NCBI GenBank assembly: GCA_026770575.1
Contig: MU657183.1
Coordinates: 524,895 to 535,423, forward strand
Reading direction: 5' to 3'
Source of the DNA: Pelagophyceae sp. CCMP2097
Lineage: Eukaryota; Sar; Pelagophyceae
Length of the DNA: 10,529 bases
Shown here: one piece after another, positions 7,359 to 10,529 of the stretch
How the letters are laid out: the number at the start of each line of letters is the position of its first letter
Numbering within the stretch: position 1 is the stretch's first letter
Program-made: the position numbers and the translations under genes
Notes under the pieces: generated by a model
What the model was told of the DNA's origin: nothing
Seen by the model: only the letters and a program-made list of their open reading frames with translations
Database searches by the model: none

Positions 7359-9767
7359 ATGATTCTCCGCGCGCTATCGCGCTCTTCGCGCCCGCAGCCG
7401 AGGTGGCTGTCTTCGCTGCGCGAGGCCGAGCGCGCGCCGAGCGTCGTCCTGATCGGGCCGCCGGTGGAGAAAGAATGCCAAAAGGCGATTGTCTCGACGG
7501 AAGCTTTGGCCTTCATCGACCTCCTCTCTCGCCAATTCGACGACCGCCGCCGCGAGCTCGTCGCGCAGCGGACGAACCCGCGCCTGGCCTACGACGCCAA
7601 GACGGCCGACTTGCGAGACTCCGAATGGCAAGTGCACGTAAGTTCCATCGAACGTTGAAAGAAGAACCGCCCACGGCGCCTCTCTGGGGCGGCGCTGCAT
7701 CGGCACGAAATAGGCGCTGCCCTTTGACCTGCTGGACCGCAAAGTCGAGGTGCGTTTTTGGATAACGCCTCTTTGGATAACGCCTTTTCGCCGCGCAAAC
7801 GAAGCGTCGGAACAATCCTCCGCTCTACAGATCACGGGCCCGCCGACGCCGAGCAAGATGGTCATCAACGCGTTAAACGCCAACGCGACGTGCTACATGC
7901 ACAACGGCCGCGCCTTTGGAGGCGTAGAGGGGAGAGACTGAATATGTGCGTAGGGCCGAGACACACACGCACACACAGGGCCGATTTCGAAGACTCGCTC
8001 TCCCCAACGTGGCACAACGTCCTCGACGGCCAGGCCAACCTCAAGGCGGCTGTTCGCGGCGAGCTGTGCGCCTCGTCTGGGGCGAAGGAGTACGTTGTCA
8101 ATCCGGACTGCAAAACGGTGGAAACGGCGTCCCTTCGGCAAAACCCCTCGCACGCCTGGCAGAGCTGCGCCGGGCTCGACGGATACGGCGGCCCTCGGGC
8201 CCTCGACGACGAAAGTAGGTGCTGCACGTGCGCCCTCGCGGCCTTCACCTCGAGGAGAAACACGTCCTCGTCGACGGCGTGCCCGTCGGCGCCTCCCTCT
8301 TCGACTTTGGCATGTACGCCTTCCACAACGCAAAGCTCCTGGAGAGCGAAAAGGACGGCAAGCCGGCTTCGAAACTCGCGCGGGGCACGTACATCTACGT
8401 GCCCAAGTTAGAGTCCGCAGAAGAAGCCGCTTTGTGGCGAGACGTCTTCAACGCCGCGCGCGCCGCGCTCGGACTCCTAAACCCGATCCGGTGCAGCGTG
8501 CTCATCGAGACTTTGCCGGCGGCGTTTCAGATGGAGGAGATTCTTCACGTCTTACGGAACAACATTTCTGCCCTCAACTGTGGCCGCTGGGACTACATCT
8601 TCTCCGCGATAAAGCACCGATCCAATTCGCCCGAAGTGGGCAAACTGCCGGACCGAAGCAAGCTGACGATGGAGACGGGGTGCGTGGGCTGCGTCCAGAC
8701 AGGTTGGAAACCCTCTTGGCAAAGTTCCTCACGGCCACGACGGGGACCCGCCAAAGGCAGCAGAGGCGAGGGGGGAGCAGAGGCGAGGGTCGCAAGGGCA
8801 CAATTGCGAAGCTAGAGTAAACGTAGAGGAGACTAGAGTAAAACGTATAGGTTCCTCGCCGCCTATTCCAAAGAACTTATTCGCGTCTGCCACAAGCGCG
8901 GCGCTCTGGCCATGGGCGGCATGGCCACGCAGATCCCGATCAAAAACGACTTTGATGCCAATGCGGCGGCGCTGGAGGTGGCGCGGCTGGACAAAGTGCG
9001 TTTCCCACGTTTGTCACCAGCATGGCACCCTTTGCCGGTAGGTTCGCGAGGCGACCAACGGCCACGACGGCACCTGGGTGGCGCACCCGGCGCTGGTGGA
9101 CATCGCGACGCAGGTGTTCAATTCGCAGATTGGCTGGTTAAAGCCCAACCAGTGCGTAACGCTACTAACGCTACGCCCCTCGAACAACCCCCCTTGGAAA
9201 CTCCGCCCCGCGATGATTCGGCGTAGGATCGAGGTGGGCCGCGCGGCGGCGATGGCGGCGACGCCGGCGGAGAATCGCGCGCACGAGGCTTTGGTCTCGA
9301 CGAATCTGACGACGCTGCCCGTCGGCGACGCAACAGCGGCGGGCGTAGAGTATAACGTCGAGGTGCTGCTCCAATACGTCGATGCCTGGCTCGGCGGCAA
9401 CGGCTGCGTCGCGCTCCACCACAAGATGGAGGACGCCGCGACTGCGGAGTTGAGCCGCGCACAACTTTGGGCGCAGTTGAAGCACGCGACCCCAGTTGTC
9501 GGCGCAGACGGCAAGCCCGCCGGCGTCGTCGACCTCGAACGCATCCGCGCTGCCGTGGAAAAGGTCCAGCCCACGCTGTCAAAGGTGCGGCCCTACTTTG
9601 CCGCCGGCTCTTTTGCATCCGCTGCTTTGCGGCTCTTTGCGGACGTTTGCCCGTAGGCGCATGGCGATGGCGCAATCGGCCTCTTCCAGCGCGGCCTCGT
9701 GGCGGCGCCGTTTGAGCCGTTCCTGACGCCGGCGGCGTACGACTATATCGTGAACGACGGCCGCTAA
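7359..9767 (+). CDS. Malate synthase (glyoxylate cycle), nine exons
   Basis: Malate synthase condenses acetyl-CoA with glyoxylate to malate, allowing growth on acetate or fatty-acid carbon. Inferred exons are 7359-7637, 7714-7749, 7831-7898, 7979-8117, 8219-8679, 8851-8995, 9042-9151, 9227-9584 and 9657-9767 (TAA 9765-9767). They total 1707 nt and 568 aa, within the 530-570 aa usual for the plant/bacterial A-type enzyme. Recognisable blocks in order: [38 protein letters not shown] (near 178), [28 protein letters not shown] (E271, likely Mg ligand), NCGRWDYIF (D299, likely Mg ligand), [31 protein letters not shown] (D482, expected catalytic base). The start has ACCAAAATG context. Residues 1-20 are arginine/serine-rich with no acidic residue before Glu22, like a mitochondrial presequence, and the C-terminus ends NDGR, not a PTS1. 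Intron 7899-7978 is GC-AG. One family-signature position differs (see findings). Confidence 0.93.
7757..7785 (+). repeat. 14-nt tandem duplication inside a malate synthase intron
   Basis: TTTGGATAACGCCT occurs at 7757-7770 and again at 7772-7785 with a one-base spacer, in intron 7750-7830. It is a recent small duplication just downstream of the GTGCGT donor. Confidence 0.8.
7899..7978 (+). other. GC-AG intron of malate synthase
   Basis: The exon ends in AT, the intron begins GCACAACGG and ends CACACAG, and the next exon supplies G to complete ATG, giving CYM|ADFEDS, a near-invariant malate synthase join. No GT donor restores this sequence. The 3' end is a CA-rich microsatellite (about 7960-7977) serving as the acceptor tract. 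Confidence 0.85.
8759..8850 (+). repeat. Direct repeats in the longest malate synthase intron
   Basis: Intron 8680-8850 is 171 nt. It holds two copies of AGCAGAGGCGAGGG (8759-8772 and 8776-8789). It also holds two near-copies of CTAGAGTAAACGTAG (8812-8826, and 8833-8850 with two extra bases). The second pair duplicates the acceptor: the real one ends at 8850, and a decoy ends at 8826, which would add 24 nt and an in-frame TAG. Confidence 0.75.
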
Positions 9768-10529
9768 GTCCGAGATGTCGAAACAACCGGCCGCCGACTG
9801 CATCCCTATTCGACGCCGGCCGAATACCCCCCCTCGATGACCCAGAAGCTCGCACTTCCTGTGACTCCTAACATGCCATGCCTTGTACGACTTTTGAGAG
9901 GCGGTGGCCTCGACGAAAGAGCAAGGCCCCTCGCTGGACCGAGGGACCCTTGCTGGGGACCCTTCTTGGAATGCAACCCGGGGTGGATTTTAAGCAGCAA
10001 CCCGAGACGCAAAGTGAACATGGAGGCCCGTTGACCACGCGGTCCCCGCGCGGCGGCAGCGGCTTGTCTAGAGTCCCGCCGGCCTGGGCCCGGCCGGGGT
10101 CTGCCACGAGATGCATTCACCGGCAGTGCCTGTAAGCTCCTCAGGCTGTCTTTGGATTGGTCGAACAAATACAGCTGAAAACTCATGACTTGAAATGGGT
10201 GGCTCATAAAAATTGTCCGGCAGTACGCGGGTCCCGGGGGTAAGCTTACGCGACGCGTGTCGTGGACGAGCAGGGCGCGGACGAGCAGAGTCAAACAAGG
10301 AGCCACATTGACCGAACGGTTTCCAAGGGCAAAGGACGCCGCGCTCCGAGTAAGCGCACCTAGGTGTAGCGTGGAGATGACGAGCACGGTCCTACAGACG
10401 GGCGCGCCCTGCTTCCCCCGAGGACGGGCGCGCGGCGTCTCTCGAGCGTCTCTCAAGCTCCTTGTCTCCTCCCGAAAGTAAAAATTGTTCTGAGTGGGAA
10501 TTCAAAAGATTTAAATCAGTCCCTATATT
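9768..10529. other. Region downstream of malate synthase, no recognised gene
   Basis: The 762 bases include an open 216-codon - strand frame (10456-9806) with no recognisable domain. They also hold an imperfect hairpin (9921-9952), a GC hairpin at 10079-10097 (CCGGCC/GGCCGG) and an AT-richer pocket at 10140-10215. The 3' untranslated region of malate synthase must lie at the start. The last 50 bases are AT-rich. Confidence 0.5.
9921..9952. repeat. Imperfect hairpin downstream of malate synthase
   Basis: GCAAGG with CCTTGC and CCCTCG with CGAGGG form two stacked 6-bp stems separated by a 1x2 internal mismatch, with a 6-nt CTGGAC-type loop. It lies about 155 bases after the stop codon. It shares GCAAGG and ACCCTT words with the inverted repeat at 130-192. 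Confidence 0.55.

Noticed and set aside
7960..7978. CA-repeat as an independent microsatellite feature
   Set aside because: Short and interrupted; better described as the acceptor tract of the GC-AG intron.
9806..10456. 216-codon open frame on the - strand downstream of malate synthase
   Set aside because: The translation has no family signature and is rich in Arg, Pro and Gly as expected for chance GC-rich frames.

Overview
The window looks like nuclear DNA of a GC-rich, intron-containing unicellular eukaryote. The evidence is four multi-domain proteins on the + strand, three of which only become continuous after removing short introns (46 to 171 nt). Family content suggests a photosynthetic stramenopile, perhaps a pelagophyte-type alga: a MYND/RING/Sel1 protein, a CbxX/CfxQ-type AAA+ protein and malate synthase. 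The lineage is an inference from gene families and splice style. No bacterial operon signals, mobile-element genes, tRNA, rRNA or CRISPR array were recognised.

Layout. Positions 1-527: a GACA-type microsatellite (42-101), a strong near-perfect inverted repeat (130-192) and unassigned sequence that may hold the first exon of gene 1. Gene 1 (about 528-1728): an Asp/Glu racemase-superfamily enzyme in at least four exons, one intron being GC-AG. 1729-2214: intergenic, with a weak antisense exon candidate. Gene 2 (2215-4845): seven exons encoding 757 aa with a CAP-Gly-like domain, a degenerate AAA+ domain and an intact CbxX/CfxQ AAA+ domain. 4846-5826: almost 1 kb without a recognised gene, containing a cluster of short hairpins and a 12-bp palindrome. 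Gene 3 (5827-6930): MYND zinc finger, RING-like zinc finger and Sel1 repeats. 6931-7358: intergenic, with an AT-rich putative promoter. Gene 4 (7359-9767): malate synthase, nine exons, 568 aa, with a mitochondrial-type N-terminus and no peroxisomal PTS1. 9768-10529: no recognised gene, with an imperfect hairpin.

The genes do not form an obvious pathway. Malate synthase belongs to the glyoxylate cycle and the racemase-like enzyme probably acts on a small carboxylate. The other two look like a protein-remodelling ATPase with a putative microtubule or +TIP adaptor and a protein-interaction or ubiquitin-type scaffold. The most distinctive features are the CAP-Gly/pseudo-AAA/AAA fusion and the splice signals. 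Across 18 inferred introns, donors favour GTGCG (10 of 18, plus two GC donors), acceptors favour TAG (14 of 18), and the first exon base is G in 17 of 18.
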